This document shows, in pieces, positions 8,789-17,224 of a stretch of 64,000 nt of DNA. The DNA lies in NCBI RefSeq assembly GCF_012928505.1, contig NZ_JABBJN010000024.1:1-64000 (forward strand). The letters are read 5' to 3'. The translations under genes were made by a program, and so were the position numbers. The notes under the pieces are model-generated. The model was given only the letters and a program-made list of their open reading frames with translations, ran no database searches and was not told the DNA's origin. Position 1 is the first letter of the stretch, and each line of letters starts with the position of its first letter. Source of the stretch: Achromobacter sp. Bel (lineage in GTDB: Bacteria > Pseudomonadota > Gammaproteobacteria > Burkholderiales > Burkholderiaceae_B).

Positions 8789-9844
8789 ATGAAGACGATC
8801 AAGGGACCCAGCCTGCATCTGGCGCAGTTCAGCGACGCCGCGGCGCCTTTCAATAGCCTGCCGGCCATCGCGCAATGGGCGGCGGGCATGGGCTTCAAGG
8901 CGTTGCAGATCCCCGCATGGGACAAGCGGTTTTTCGATGCCGAGACGGCCGCGGTCAGCCAGGACTATTGCGACGAGATCACCGGTATGCTGGCCGCGCA
9001 CGGGCTGGTCGTCAGCGAACTCACCACGCACATCTTCGGCCAGCTTCTGGCCGTTCACCCGGCATACGACGCGATGGCCGACAACTTCGCGCCATCGGAG
9101 GCGCGCGGCAATCAGCAGGCCAGGACGGCCTGGGCGAAACAGGGACTGTTGAATTCGGCGCGCGCCTCCAAGCGCCTGGGCCTGAGCGACATGGGCACGT
9201 TTTCAGGCTCGTTGGCGTGGCCGTATCTGTTTCCGTTTCCGCAACGCCCCGAAGGGCTGATCGAGACGGCGTTCGACGAACTGGCGCGACGCTGGCTGCC
9301 GGTGCTGAACGCCTGCGACGAGCAAGGCGTGAACCTGTGTTTCGAGATTCATCCCAGCGAAGACCTGCATGACGGGATCACCTTCGAGATGTTCCACGAA
9401 CGCGTCGGCGCACACGCGCGCTGCGCCATTCTTTTCGATCCCAGTCACTTTGTCCTGCAGCAGTTGAACTACCTGGAATACCTGGATATCTACAAGGACC
9501 ACATCCGCATGTTCCATGTGAAGGATGCCGAGTTCAACCCGACGGGCCGCCAAGGCATCTACGGCGGTTACCAGTCATGGATCAACCGGGCGGGGCGCTT
9601 CCGGTCACTGGGCGACGGGCAGGTGGACTTCAAGTCGATCTTCTCGAAGCTGGCGCAGCACGACTATGCCGGCTGGGCCACGCTGGAATGGGAGTGCTGC
9701 CTGAAAGACCAGGAGACGGGCGCCCGCGAAGGCGTGGAATTCATCAACCGGCACATCATCCCGGTCACATCCAAGGTGTTCGACGATTTCGCTGGCGCGG
9801 CTATCGACAAGCAACAGATCCATGCCCTGCTGGGCATCGCTTAA
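8789..9844 (+). CDS. Sugar phosphate isomerase/epimerase (xylose-isomerase-like TIM barrel)
   Basis: 351 residues with the AP-endonuclease-2/xylose-isomerase fold: FKALQIPAWDKRFFD, NLCFEIHPSEDLHDG, ILFDPSHFVLQQLNYLEYLD, MFHVKDAEFNPTG and GWATLEWECC. The conserved Glu, Asp, His and Glu residues are the usual divalent-metal ligands of this barrel family. Members isomerise or epimerise keto-sugars or dehydrate inositols, and the exact substrate cannot be told. The start follows AAGGAT at suitable spacing. It is the first gene of a three-gene run with two alpha/beta hydrolases (gaps of 17 and 3 bp) controlled by the TetR palindrome upstream. Confidence 0.85.
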   Translation: MKTIKGPSLHLAQFSDAAAPFNSLPAIAQWAAGMGFKALQIPAWDKRFFDAETAAVSQDYCDEITGMLAAHGLVVSELTTHIFGQLLAVHPAYDAMADNFAPSEARGNQQARTAWAKQGLLNSARASKRLGLSDMGTFSGSLAWPYLFPFPQRPEGLIETAFDELARRWLPVLNACDEQGVNLCFEIHPSEDLHDGITFEMFHERVGAHARCAILFDPSHFVLQQLNYLEYLDIYKDHIRMFHVKDAEFNPTGRQGIYGGYQSWINRAGRFRSLGDGQVDFKSIFSKLAQHDYAGWATLEWECCLKDQETGAREGVEFINRHIIPVTSKVFDDFAGAAIDKQQIHALLGIA

Positions 9845-9861
9845 GCGCGGGAAGCCGAATC

Positions 9862-10746
9862 ATGACGCATCCACTTTCTACTTTCTTCACCCCCGCCGAC
9901 GCCGTGACGCACCAGTACCTGTTGGTGGACGGTTCCCGCATGCATTGCGCAGTCATGGGCGATGGCCCGCCGGTACTGCTGATTCCCGGCTGGCCACAAA
10001 CGTGGTTTACGTGGCGCCACATCATGAAGTCGCTGGCGCAAGCGGGTTATATGGCGATCGCCGTCGACCCGCCCGGCACCGGCGACTCCGGTCGTCCCGC
10101 TAGCGGGTACGACACGGGCGCCGTCGCGGGCGTGTTGCACCGTTTGATGGGACAACTGGGCCACGCGGCGTATCACGTCGTCGGCCACGACATCGGCATG
10201 TGGGTGGCGTATGCCCTGGCCAGCGATTTTCCGGACGCCGTCCGCCGCCTAGTGCTCACCGAAGCGGTGATTCCGGGGCTGGCGCCCGCGCCACCGGTAT
10301 TCGTCCCGCCGGAAGACAACATCTTTTTGTGGCACTTCATGTTCAACCAGGTGCAGGACTTGCCGGAAGCGTTGATCGTCGGACGCGAGCGCGCCTATCT
10401 GAACTTCATCTTCGACAAGTGGTCGCACCGGCGCGACCGCGTCGCCGCCGACGTATACATCGACGCGTACTCGGCGCCCGGCGCGTTGCGCAGCGGCTTC
10501 GCCTACTACCGCGCCATCCCCGAGACGATCCGCCAGAACCAGGAACGGTCGAAGGTCCGCCTGCGCATGCCGGTGCTTGCCATCGGCACGGAACACGCGA
10601 CCCGCGATGCGCCGCTGGTCACGATGCGTGACAACGCCACGGATCTGACGGGCGAGATCATTCCGGATTGCGGGCACTTCGTGACCGAGGAATGCCATGA
10701 GGCGTTCTCCGGGCATTTGCTGGCTTTCCTGTCGCGGGAGGCATAA
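9862..10746 (+). CDS. Alpha/beta hydrolase of the epoxide hydrolase/haloalkane dehalogenase type
   Basis: 294 residues from the ATG at 9862. The open frame upstream belongs to the overlapping isomerase gene. Oxyanion segment LLIPGWPQTWFTWR, nucleophile elbow GHDIGMW with Asp as nucleophile (as in epoxide hydrolases and dehalogenases, not Ser esterases), and catalytic His in CGHFVTEE. The cap contains Tyr residues (RAYLNFIFDKW, AYSAPGALRSGFAYYRAIPE) of the type that open epoxides. Cytoplasmic. It sits between the isomerase and the HSL esterase, so the operon probably degrades a functionalised ester or epoxide. The substrate is unknown. Confidence 0.86.
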   Translation: MTHPLSTFFTPADAVTHQYLLVDGSRMHCAVMGDGPPVLLIPGWPQTWFTWRHIMKSLAQAGYMAIAVDPPGTGDSGRPASGYDTGAVAGVLHRLMGQLGHAAYHVVGHDIGMWVAYALASDFPDAVRRLVLTEAVIPGLAPAPPVFVPPEDNIFLWHFMFNQVQDLPEALIVGRERAYLNFIFDKWSHRRDRVAADVYIDAYSAPGALRSGFAYYRAIPETIRQNQERSKVRLRMPVLAIGTEHATRDAPLVTMRDNATDLTGEIIPDCGHFVTEECHEAFSGHLLAFLSREA

Positions 10747-10749
10747 GCG

Positions 10750-11760
10750 ATGCCCCTGGATCCTCATATCAATGCCTTTCTGACCCGCTTGTCCAGCACG
10801 TCCGCGCCGCTGGTGCTGGACGAGATCCGCGCCGCGACTGAAATCGGCCTGCGCGCGCTTCAAGGCGAAGCCGAAACCGTGGCCGCCGTGACTGAGCACG
10901 AGGCGCGCAGCGCGGATGGCAATCCGTTGCGGATCCGCGCCTATACCCCCGAGGGCCGCGGGGAAAGCGGTGCCTTGCCGGCTATCGTGTTCGCGCATGG
11001 CGGCGGCTGGTTCCAGTGCTCGCTGGACCTGTACGACAACCCTTGCCGCGCGCTGGCCAACGCCACGCAATGCAAAGTATTTTCGGTCGACTACCGGCTG
11101 GCGCCGGAGAACAAGTTTCCCGTGCCGGTGGAAGATGTCTACGACGGGTTGCAATGGGTAGCCGGCAATGCCGCGATGCTGGGCATTGATGCGTCGCGGC
11201 TTGCTGTTTGCGGCGATAGCGCGGGGGGCAACCTGGCTGCGGCGGTCGCGATCATGGCGCGCGACCGCGGCGGGCCAGCGATCGCGCACCAGCTGCTGTT
11301 CTATCCCGTCATGGATTACGCGTTTTCGACGCAGTCATACCAGACGTATGGGCGTAACTTCTTTCTGACTGAGGAGATCATGCGGTACTGCTGGTTCACC
11401 TATCTGCTGAACGAGGCGGATGGCGCTTCTCCGTACGCCTCGCCGCTGCGGGTGCGCACCACGGCGGGTCTGCCGCCAGCCACGGTGCTGGTCAGCGAAT
11501 ACGACCCCTTGCGGGACGAGGGCGAGGCCTACGCGCAGCGCTTGCGCGACGGCGGCGTCACGGCGCACGACCACCGTCTGCCGGGGATGGTCCATGCCTG
11601 CATTCACATGCTGGGCCTGACACCGGCGGCCAGGCGCCTGTTCGACCTTGCAGGGCAGGCGATGCATGCGGCCTTCGGTGAGCGGGATGCGTCCGTGGCT
11701 ACGGCCCGTCGTGCAGCAGCACTTCCAGGCCGATCCGTTCCCCTGAACGCACCCGGCTGA
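10750..11760 (+). CDS. HSL-family alpha/beta hydrolase (esterase)
   Basis: 336 residues with hormone-sensitive-lipase family signatures: oxyanion motif FAHGGGW, VFSVDYRLAPENKFP, nucleophile elbow GDSAGGN, catalytic Asp in SEYDPLRDEG and catalytic His in GMVHACIH. These enzymes hydrolyse short-chain carboxyl esters in the cytoplasm. It begins 3 bp after the previous stop, so the two hydrolases are probably co-translated. The last 62 bp overlap the 3' end of the convergent oxygenase gene, which suggests the C-terminal tail after residue about 310 is a lineage-specific extension. Confidence 0.9.
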   Translation: MPLDPHINAFLTRLSSTSAPLVLDEIRAATEIGLRALQGEAETVAAVTEHEARSADGNPLRIRAYTPEGRGESGALPAIVFAHGGGWFQCSLDLYDNPCRALANATQCKVFSVDYRLAPENKFPVPVEDVYDGLQWVAGNAAMLGIDASRLAVCGDSAGGNLAAAVAIMARDRGGPAIAHQLLFYPVMDYAFSTQSYQTYGRNFFLTEEIMRYCWFTYLLNEADGASPYASPLRVRTTAGLPPATVLVSEYDPLRDEGEAYAQRLRDGGVTAHDHRLPGMVHACIHMLGLTPAARRLFDLAGQAMHAAFGERDASVATARRAAALPGRSVPLNAPG

Positions 11761-12328
11761 CCGCCTGCCGGGCCGTGACGCGGTAGATGTCGCGGGTGCC
11801 GTGGACGGGTCGATGCGACACCGCGATCACGGCCGCGTCGCCCAGACCCAGCGGCACGACCATCGGGCGCGATTGCATGCGCGGGCGCTGTTCGGTCATG
11901 ACGAACTCCCCGCCCGTGAAATCCACGCCGGGGTTCGACAGCAGCGCGACCAGTTGCAACGGGAAGACGTGCGCGCCGTCGGCATGCAGGATCAGGGGCT
12001 GATAGCCGTTTTCGCGCAGGCGATGCAGGCCGGACAGGCGCCGCGTCTGGCCCGCTTCGCGGTTGCGTTGCGCCCAGGCCGCAAAGTCGTCCGGGTATGC
12101 CGCGTCGTGCTGCAATGCGGCGGCCCAGCGCCGGGCGATGGGCAGCAACTGCGCGTACAGGGCCGCGCGCAACGGCTCGAATTCAGACGGATCGGCGCCG
12201 GACTGCGCCAGCCGCCGCGCGGCGTCTTCCGGGAAGAAGCCGGGCAGCAGCGCCCAGCCTTCGGCGTCCAGGTCCTGGGTGGCAAGGTCCCAATCGTAGG
12301 GGGGAAGGGAAAGCGGGGCAGGCGTCAT
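11699..12328 (-). CDS. 2-oxoglutarate/Fe(II) oxygenase paralogue with distal His replaced by Gln
   Basis: 209 residues starting at MTPAPLSLPPYDWDL. The open frame upstream is an artefact of the divergent HAD gene. The jelly-roll core is closely similar to the gene at 18988-19698: HADGAHVFPLQLVALLSNPG against HQDLYGEHVFPLQVAVLLSR, and VDFTGGEFVMTE in both. The HxD metal pair is present (HAD), but a gap-free C-terminal alignment puts Gln (codon CAG, residue 188) where the paralogue has the distal metal His (RHGVS becomes RQAVS). Activity is therefore uncertain. Convergent overlap of 62 bp with the esterase. Confidence 0.78.
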   Translation of the reverse strand: MTPAPLSLPPYDWDLATQDLDAEGWALLPGFFPEDAARRLAQSGADPSEFEPLRAALYAQLLPIARRWAAALQHDAAYPDDFAAWAQRNREAGQTRRLSGLHRLRENGYQPLILHADGAHVFPLQLVALLSNPGVDFTGGEFVMTEQRPRMQSRPMVVPLGLGDAAVIAVSHRPVHGTRDIYRVTARQAVSRVRSGERIGLEVLLHDGP

Positions 12329-12482
12329 GGGGGGCGGGAAGGCATGCGTAGATCGACAGGATAGGGCGGGGACGGGGCGCGCGTCACTCCGTTGTTTGCG
12401 GCGGCCGGGGCGACGCCACAGAGCGATTCCAGGCCTTGCAGTATGCTTGACGGCTTCACGAACCCCCTCTATGCCGCCTGCA

Positions 12483-13175
12483 ATGACTGATTTCCCCTTT
12501 GACGCCGTGCTGTTCGATTGTGACGGCGTGCTGGTTGATTCCGAACCCATCACCAGCGGTGTGCTGACCCGGATGCTGAACGAACTGGGTTGGGACATCA
12601 CGCATGACGAGACGATGCGCATCTTCACCGGGAAGGCCGTCAGGGACGAACTGCCGCTGATCGAGGCGCGAACGGGTGTCAAGCTGGGTCCCGAATGGTT
12701 CGACGAATTCCGCCAGCGCCGCAACGCCGCGCTGGACCGCGACCTGTTGGAAATCCCCGGCGCGCCGGACGCCGTGCGCGCCTTGCATGTGGCGCTGGAC
12801 GGCCGCATCGCCGTGGCCTCGGGCGCCGACCGCCGCAAGGTGGAGCTGCAACTGGCCAAGGTGGGCATCGCCGAGTGCTTCGACGGGCGCGTCTTCAGCG
12901 GCCACGAGATGCCGCGCAGCAAGCCGTTTCCCGACGTTTACCTGGCCGCCGCCCTGGCGCTGGGCGTGGATCCGAAGCGTTGCGCGGTTGTGGAAGATAC
13001 CGTCACCGGCGCCACCGCCGGCGTGGCGGCGGGCGCGACGGTGTTCGGGTACAGCCCGGACGCCAACGGCCACAGCGGGGCCGATGCCCTGCGCGGCGTG
13101 GGCGTGGCCCACGTATTCACCGACATGAATCAACTGCCCGCGCTGCTGGCGGGCTGGCAGGCCGGCGCGCGTTAA
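12483..13175 (+). CDS. HAD-superfamily hydrolase (beta-phosphoglucomutase/phosphatase-like)
   Basis: 230 residues. Motif I is FDCDGVLVDSEP (nucleophile Asp plus acid/base Asp), motif II is in AVASGADRRKVE, motif III is the Lys of RSKPFPDVYLAAA, and motif IV is VVEDTVTGATAG. The helical cap lies between motifs I and II, as in subfamily I phosphatases and beta-phosphoglucomutases. An in-frame ATG four codons earlier (12471) is equally possible, since neither start has a clear Shine-Dalgarno. Substrate is a sugar phosphate or small phosphorylated metabolite. It is divergent from the oxygenase gene. Confidence 0.88.
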   Translation: MTDFPFDAVLFDCDGVLVDSEPITSGVLTRMLNELGWDITHDETMRIFTGKAVRDELPLIEARTGVKLGPEWFDEFRQRRNAALDRDLLEIPGAPDAVRALHVALDGRIAVASGADRRKVELQLAKVGIAECFDGRVFSGHEMPRSKPFPDVYLAAALALGVDPKRCAVVEDTVTGATAGVAAGATVFGYSPDANGHSGADALRGVGVAHVFTDMNQLPALLAGWQAGAR

Positions 13176-13199
13176 GCGCAGCCGGTCCCTCACGCGCGC

Positions 13200-13982
13200 T
13201 CAGCGTGCGTGGTTGGCGTATTGCTCGCCGCCGTCCAGGTCGATCACCGTGCCGCTCAGGTACCCGGCGCGCGGCGATGCGCCGAACACGATCATGTCGG
13301 CCACTTCTTCGGGCTCCATCAGGCGGCCGAACGGCAGGTCGGACAGCGTTTCCTGCCAGCGCGTCTCGTCGCCCCAACGGGCCTGGGCGCGCTGGCGGGC
13401 CAGCGTCAGCACGCGATCGGTGCGCGTGCGCGACGGGTTCACGCCAAAGACGCGCACGCCGTGGCGCGGGGCTTCACCGCCCAGGGCGCGCGTAAACGCG
13501 ATCAGCGAGGCATTGGCCGAGGCGCCGCAGATGTAGTCCGCACGCGGCGCGGCCCCGGCCATGCCGATGATGTTGGCGATGACGCCGGCGCCCGCTTCGC
13601 GCATGGCCGGGTAGTAGTGGCGGGCCAGGCTGATGTAGCCATGCACCTTCAAGTCCCAGCCGGCGCGCCAGCGCTCGTCCTGCACCTGGTCCAATGCGCC
13701 GCCCGGCACCGCGCCGGCATTGTTCACGAGTACGTCGATGGGGCCGGTGTCCTTCGCCAGCTTTTCGGCGGCGCCAGGCAGTGCCAGGTCCAGCGCCACC
13801 GCCTGCGCGGCGCGGCCCGTCTGTTCGCGGATCGACGCCGTGGCCTGGTGCAACGCGGCGTCGTCGCGCGCCACCAGGATCGGGTCCGCGCCTTCGCGGG
13901 CGAACGCGACGGCGCACGCCAGGCCGATACCTTTGGATGCGCCCGTGATGAGCACGCGTTTTCCGGCCAGCTGCAAGTCCAT
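13200..13982 (-). CDS. Short-chain dehydrogenase/reductase with non-canonical catalytic site
   Basis: 260 residues. The Rossmann motif ITGASKGIG, the NNAGA segment and the C-terminal GTVIDLDGG show an SDR. The active-site stretch reads DYICGASANASLIAFTRALG, so the Tyr is present but the residue four positions later is Ala rather than the Lys of YxxxK. A similar arrangement is, to my recollection, seen in one SDR subfamily, so it may use another residue or have shifted function. The start has a strong AGGAG. Convergent with the HAD gene. The substrate is unknown. Confidence 0.82.
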   Translation of the reverse strand: MDLQLAGKRVLITGASKGIGLACAVAFAREGADPILVARDDAALHQATASIREQTGRAAQAVALDLALPGAAEKLAKDTGPIDVLVNNAGAVPGGALDQVQDERWRAGWDLKVHGYISLARHYYPAMREAGAGVIANIIGMAGAAPRADYICGASANASLIAFTRALGGEAPRHGVRVFGVNPSRTRTDRVLTLARQRAQARWGDETRWQETLSDLPFGRLMEPEEVADMIVFGASPRAGYLSGTVIDLDGGEQYANHAR

Positions 13983-14130
13983 GAAGCGCTCCTGTCGATT
14001 GACGCCCGCCCTTGCGGGACACGCTTAGGTTGTAAACCAGTTGCGGGCCGGGTGCCAGTCTGAATGCGGCATGGCGCATCCGCGCGCGCGCCTGCTATGC
14101 TGAATCCACCTGATCCACAAGGATGCGGCG

Positions 14131-14664
14131 ATGTCGGAAATCTGGCTTGAAATCTGGACCACCGTGCGTAGTGAGTTCGCGGACATCCCTGATGTCGGCG
14201 AAGCCACGCGCATCGTGCTGCGGCTGGGCATGGCCGTGATCCTGGGCGGCCTGCTGGGCTACGAGCGCGAACGCAGCGGCAAGGCCGCTGGCCTGCGCAC
14301 CCACATGCTGGTGGCGCTGGGCGCGGCGATTTTCGTGCTGGTGCCCTTGCAGGGCGGCATGCAGGTGGGCGATATCAGCCGCGTGCTGCAAGGCGTGATC
14401 GCGGGCATTGGCTTCCTGGGCGCGGGCGCCATCATCAAGCTGAGCGACGAACGCGAAATCCGCGGGCTGACCACGTCGGCCAGCATCTGGATGACGGCCG
14501 CGATCGGCGTGGCGGCGGGCATGGGCCGCGAGGCCACGGCGCTGGTCAGTACGTTGATGGCCCTGTTCGTGCTGGCAGTGCTGCGGCGCGTCGAAGCGCG
14601 CATTTCCTCGCGGCAGGAACAGAACCTGATCACCCCTGGCACGAAGTCCGGGGGGAATGCGTGA
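14131..14664 (+). CDS. MgtC/SapB-family inner-membrane protein
   Basis: 177 residues with about four hydrophobic segments: IVLRLGMAVILGGLLGYERE, GLRTHMLVALGAAIFVLV, VIAGIGFLGAGAIIK, and TALVSTLMALFVLAVLRR. The GYERER...AGLRTHMLV and GIGFLGAGAI motifs define the MgtC/SapB family. It lacks the C-terminal soluble domain of Salmonella MgtC, as in most chromosomal short forms. Members have been linked to magnesium limitation and ATP synthase modulation, and the role here is not shown. An AAGGA lies at suitable distance from the ATG. It stands alone between two minus-strand SDR genes. Confidence 0.88.
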   Translation: MSEIWLEIWTTVRSEFADIPDVGEATRIVLRLGMAVILGGLLGYERERSGKAAGLRTHMLVALGAAIFVLVPLQGGMQVGDISRVLQGVIAGIGFLGAGAIIKLSDEREIRGLTTSASIWMTAAIGVAAGMGREATALVSTLMALFVLAVLRRVEARISSRQEQNLITPGTKSGGNA

Positions 14665-14685
14665 CGGCTGCTACCCCGGCGACGT

Positions 14686-15432
14686 TCAACTGCCGCCGGA
14701 GACGTCGATGAACGAGCCGCTGGTGTAGCCGGCCTCGTCCGAGAACAGCCACAGCACGGCGCCGGCCACTTCTTCCACCGAGCCGCCGCGGCGCAGCGGA
14801 ATCACGCTTTTCAACCGGTCCACGCGTCCGGGTTCGCCGCCGCTTGCGTGCATGTCGGTGTAGATGGTGCCGGGGCGCACGCCGTTCACGCGGATGCCCT
14901 CGGGCGCCACTTCCTTGGACAGGCCAATGGTCAGTGTGTCCAGCGCGCCCTTGGAGGCGGCGTAGTCCACATATTCGTTGGGTGAACCCAGGCGGGCGGC
15001 GGCCGACGACACGTTGACGATGGCGCCGCCCTGGCCACCGTGGCGCGGCGACATCCGCCGCACGGCCTCGCGGGCGCACAGGAAGGCGCCGATGACATTG
15101 GTGGACAGCACGCGCAGCAGGCGGTCGGCGTCCATGTCGTCCACCCGCATCTGTTTTTCAAGGATGCCGGCGTTGTTGACCAGCGCGTCCAGGCGGCCCA
15201 GGCGCTCGTCCAGCGTGCGGAACATCTGCACCACTTGGTCGTCCTGCGAGACGTCGGCCTGGATGGCCACGGCTTGGCCGCCCTCGCGCCGGATATCGGC
15301 CACGACCGCGTCGGCGGCGCCCGCATGGGTGCGGTAGTTGACGCCCACGGCGTAGCCGCGGCGGGCGGCCAATTTGGAGACGGCGGCGCCGATGCCGCGG
15401 CTGCCACCTGTGACGAGCATGACTTTGGACAT
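14686..15432 (-). CDS. SDR-family oxidoreductase (FabG/glucose dehydrogenase-like)
   Basis: 248 residues. Classical SDR: TGGSRGIG cofactor motif at residues 8-15, NNAG, and a complete catalytic set of Ser (NVSSAAARLG), Tyr and Lys (YVDYAASKGAL), with RVNGVRPGTIYT. The Arg/His pattern after strand 2 (NYRTHAG) is compatible with NADP(H). The ATG at 15432 has a good AGGAG, and the longer frame above it is not coding. It is followed by the MgtC gene on the other strand. Substrate unknown. The cupin gene lies 41 bp upstream in the same direction and may be co-transcribed. Confidence 0.88.
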   Translation of the reverse strand: MSKVMLVTGGSRGIGAAVSKLAARRGYAVGVNYRTHAGAADAVVADIRREGGQAVAIQADVSQDDQVVQMFRTLDERLGRLDALVNNAGILEKQMRVDDMDADRLLRVLSTNVIGAFLCAREAVRRMSPRHGGQGGAIVNVSSAAARLGSPNEYVDYAASKGALDTLTIGLSKEVAPEGIRVNGVRPGTIYTDMHASGGEPGRVDRLKSVIPLRRGGSVEEVAGAVLWLFSDEAGYTSGSFIDVSGGS

Positions 15433-15473
15433 GGTTTTCTCCTGCGTGATTGCCACGTTAGCAGAACGGCGGT

Positions 15474-15842
15474 TCAAATCCACACGTCGTTCGGGGCGCT
15501 GCGCGCGCCGCCCTGGTCGCCGGTATTCACGACGCCACAGGGCTCGATCAGCATCAGGTGCGTCTCTTGCTGCGCGCAGGGTTTGTGCTCCACGCCCTTC
15601 GGGATGACCGTCATTTCGCCGGGGCCCAGGTCGACGTGACCGTCGCGTAGCTCGATCCGCAGCCGGCCGCTGACGACGATGAAGGTTTCGTCCGTATCGG
15701 CATGGCTGTGCCAGACGAAGTCGCCTAGCACCTTGACTACCTTGAACTGATAGTCGTTCATCTGGGCGATGACCTTGGGCTGCCAGTGCTCGGAGAACAG
15801 CGCGAGTTTGCCGGCGATATTGATGGAGGATATGGGGGACAT
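15474..15842 (-). CDS. Cupin-domain protein
   Basis: 122 residues from the ATG at 15842 (MSPISSINIAGK). Two cupin motifs are visible: GDFVWHSHADTDETFIVVSG (His, His, Glu metal ligands) and the second motif near PKGVEHKPCA. The small single-domain cupin fold is used by many isomerases, dioxygenases and sensor proteins, so no reaction can be assigned. Cytoplasmic. It lies between the AraC regulator and the SDR gene, all on the minus strand, which may form one transcript. Confidence 0.82.
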   Translation of the reverse strand: MSPISSINIAGKLALFSEHWQPKVIAQMNDYQFKVVKVLGDFVWHSHADTDETFIVVSGRLRIELRDGHVDLGPGEMTVIPKGVEHKPCAQQETHLMLIEPCGVVNTGDQGGARSAPNDVWI

Positions 15843-15947
15843 GGCGGGGCCTGAACAAGGGGAAGACGCCTGCAGCATAGGGCGGCAGGGCGCGCGCCGT
15901 CTTGTACGTTCTTGCAGGTTTTCCGTGCCGGGCCCGGCTCGGCGGGG

Positions 15948-16757
15948 CTAGCCGTGCAGCATCCGCCGCCAGCGGTCCGGCGTCATGCCATAGGTCTGGA
16001 CATGGCGGTGCGTCAGGTGGCTCTGGTCGGTGAAACCGGCGCCGGCCGCGGCGTCCGCCAGCGGCTGGCCGGCGGCGATCAATCGGCGGGCCAGGTCCAG
16101 GCGGCGCAGCATCACGTAGCGATAGGGGCTGGTGCCGAACAGCGCGCGGAAGTCGCGCGACAGGCGCCAGCGGTCGGTGCCCGCCGCCTGCGCCAACTGG
16201 TCCAGCGTGACAGGTTGGCCCGGCGACGCGTGGATGAATTGCCGGGCGCGCTCGGCCGCGGCGTAATTGGCGCTGCGGCGTCCCGGCGGGCGTCCGGCGG
16301 CGCCGCACAGCGCATGGGCCAGGTCGTAAAGCGCATCGTCTTCCTGCAAGGGGTCGATCTCGTCCCCGGTGCTTTGCAGCAATGCTTCGCTGGCGGCGTG
16401 CAGCCGCGGGTCGGCCGAAATGCCGCCCGGGACGAACGGCAGCGGACGGCCGCCCAGGATCTGCTGGATCAGCGCGGGTTCGACATAGATCATGCGGTAA
16501 TGGAAGCCGGCCTCGGTGCCGGCCTGGCCGTCATGCGGCTCGTCGGGATGCAGCACGATGGTGCTGCCGGGCAGGCTGTGCCGGAACGAGCGGCGGTAGT
16601 GGAAGCTCTGCACGCCCGACAGCGTGCGCCCGATGGCGTACGTGTCGTGGCGGTGCATGTCATAGCCATGGCCGCCGAAGTAGGCTTCGATGCGCTCCAC
16701 ATGGCCCGAGGGCGCGGCGCGCAGTATCCAGTCCTGCTTCGGTTTGGCCGACGTCAT
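15948..16757 (-). CDS. AraC-family transcriptional regulator
   Basis: 269 residues. The N-terminal half is an AraC-type cupin sensor (YDMHRHDTYAIGRTLSGVQSF, STIVLHPDEPHDGQAG). The C-terminal 100 residues carry two helix-turn-helix motifs (VTLDQLAQAAGTDRWRLSRDFRALFGTSPYRYVMLRRLDLARRL split across the domain, then PLADAAAGAGFTDQSHLTR-like region). It starts 19 bp after the VOC gene stop on the same strand, so the two are probably one transcript. It resembles the AraC protein at 31298-32101 in architecture. The ligand and targets are unknown. Confidence 0.88.
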   Translation of the reverse strand: MTSAKPKQDWILRAAPSGHVERIEAYFGGHGYDMHRHDTYAIGRTLSGVQSFHYRRSFRHSLPGSTIVLHPDEPHDGQAGTEAGFHYRMIYVEPALIQQILGGRPLPFVPGGISADPRLHAASEALLQSTGDEIDPLQEDDALYDLAHALCGAAGRPPGRRSANYAAAERARQFIHASPGQPVTLDQLAQAAGTDRWRLSRDFRALFGTSPYRYVMLRRLDLARRLIAAGQPLADAAAGAGFTDQSHLTHRHVQTYGMTPDRWRRMLHG

Positions 16758-16776
16758 GGCGGATATGCGGCAAGGT

Positions 16777-17163
16777 CTACTTCTTCACCTGCACCAGTAC
16801 GAACTCGTTGCCGTACAGGTCGATGAAGTGCGCGTAGACGGTGGTGTCGTCATGGACGGGCTCTTTGGTGAAGCGCACGCCCCGAGCGGCGAACTGGCTG
16901 TGGTCGCGCACCACGTCGTCGGTGTAGAACACGCCCACCGGCTGGCCGCCGGTCTGGTCGCCGACGCGGTCGCGCTGCGCCTGGGTCAGGGCTTGCAGCA
17001 ACCAGACGCCCACCGCGGGTTGTGCCGGCAGGCGCAGGTGCACATACCGTTGCGGGCCCACGGGCATATCGACGAACACCTCCATGCCGAGCTTGTCTTG
17101 GTAGAAGGAAATGGCGGTGTCGTAGTCGTTCACGAGAAGGACGAGACGGCCCAGCGAATGCAT
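16777..17163 (-). CDS. VOC-family (glyoxalase/dioxygenase-fold) protein
   Basis: 128 residues with two betaalphabetabetabeta modules: LVLLVNDYDTAISFYQDKLG at the N-terminus and VGVFYTDDVVRDHSQFAARG with FIDLYGNEFVLVQ in the second half. The family includes glyoxalase I, antibiotic-resistance proteins and extradiol dioxygenases. The usual His and Glu metal positions cannot be assigned confidently, so the function stays open. It is upstream of the AraC gene with a 19-bp gap, which suggests joint control. Confidence 0.82.
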   Translation of the reverse strand: MHSLGRLVLLVNDYDTAISFYQDKLGMEVFVDMPVGPQRYVHLRLPAQPAVGVWLLQALTQAQRDRVGDQTGGQPVGVFYTDDVVRDHSQFAARGVRFTKEPVHDDTTVYAHFIDLYGNEFVLVQVKK

Positions 17164-17224
17164 GTCAGGACTCTCTTTGAGGTTAAGCGTGCGGCTATGC
17201 TAACCCGCCGGCGGCGCTTTGCTG

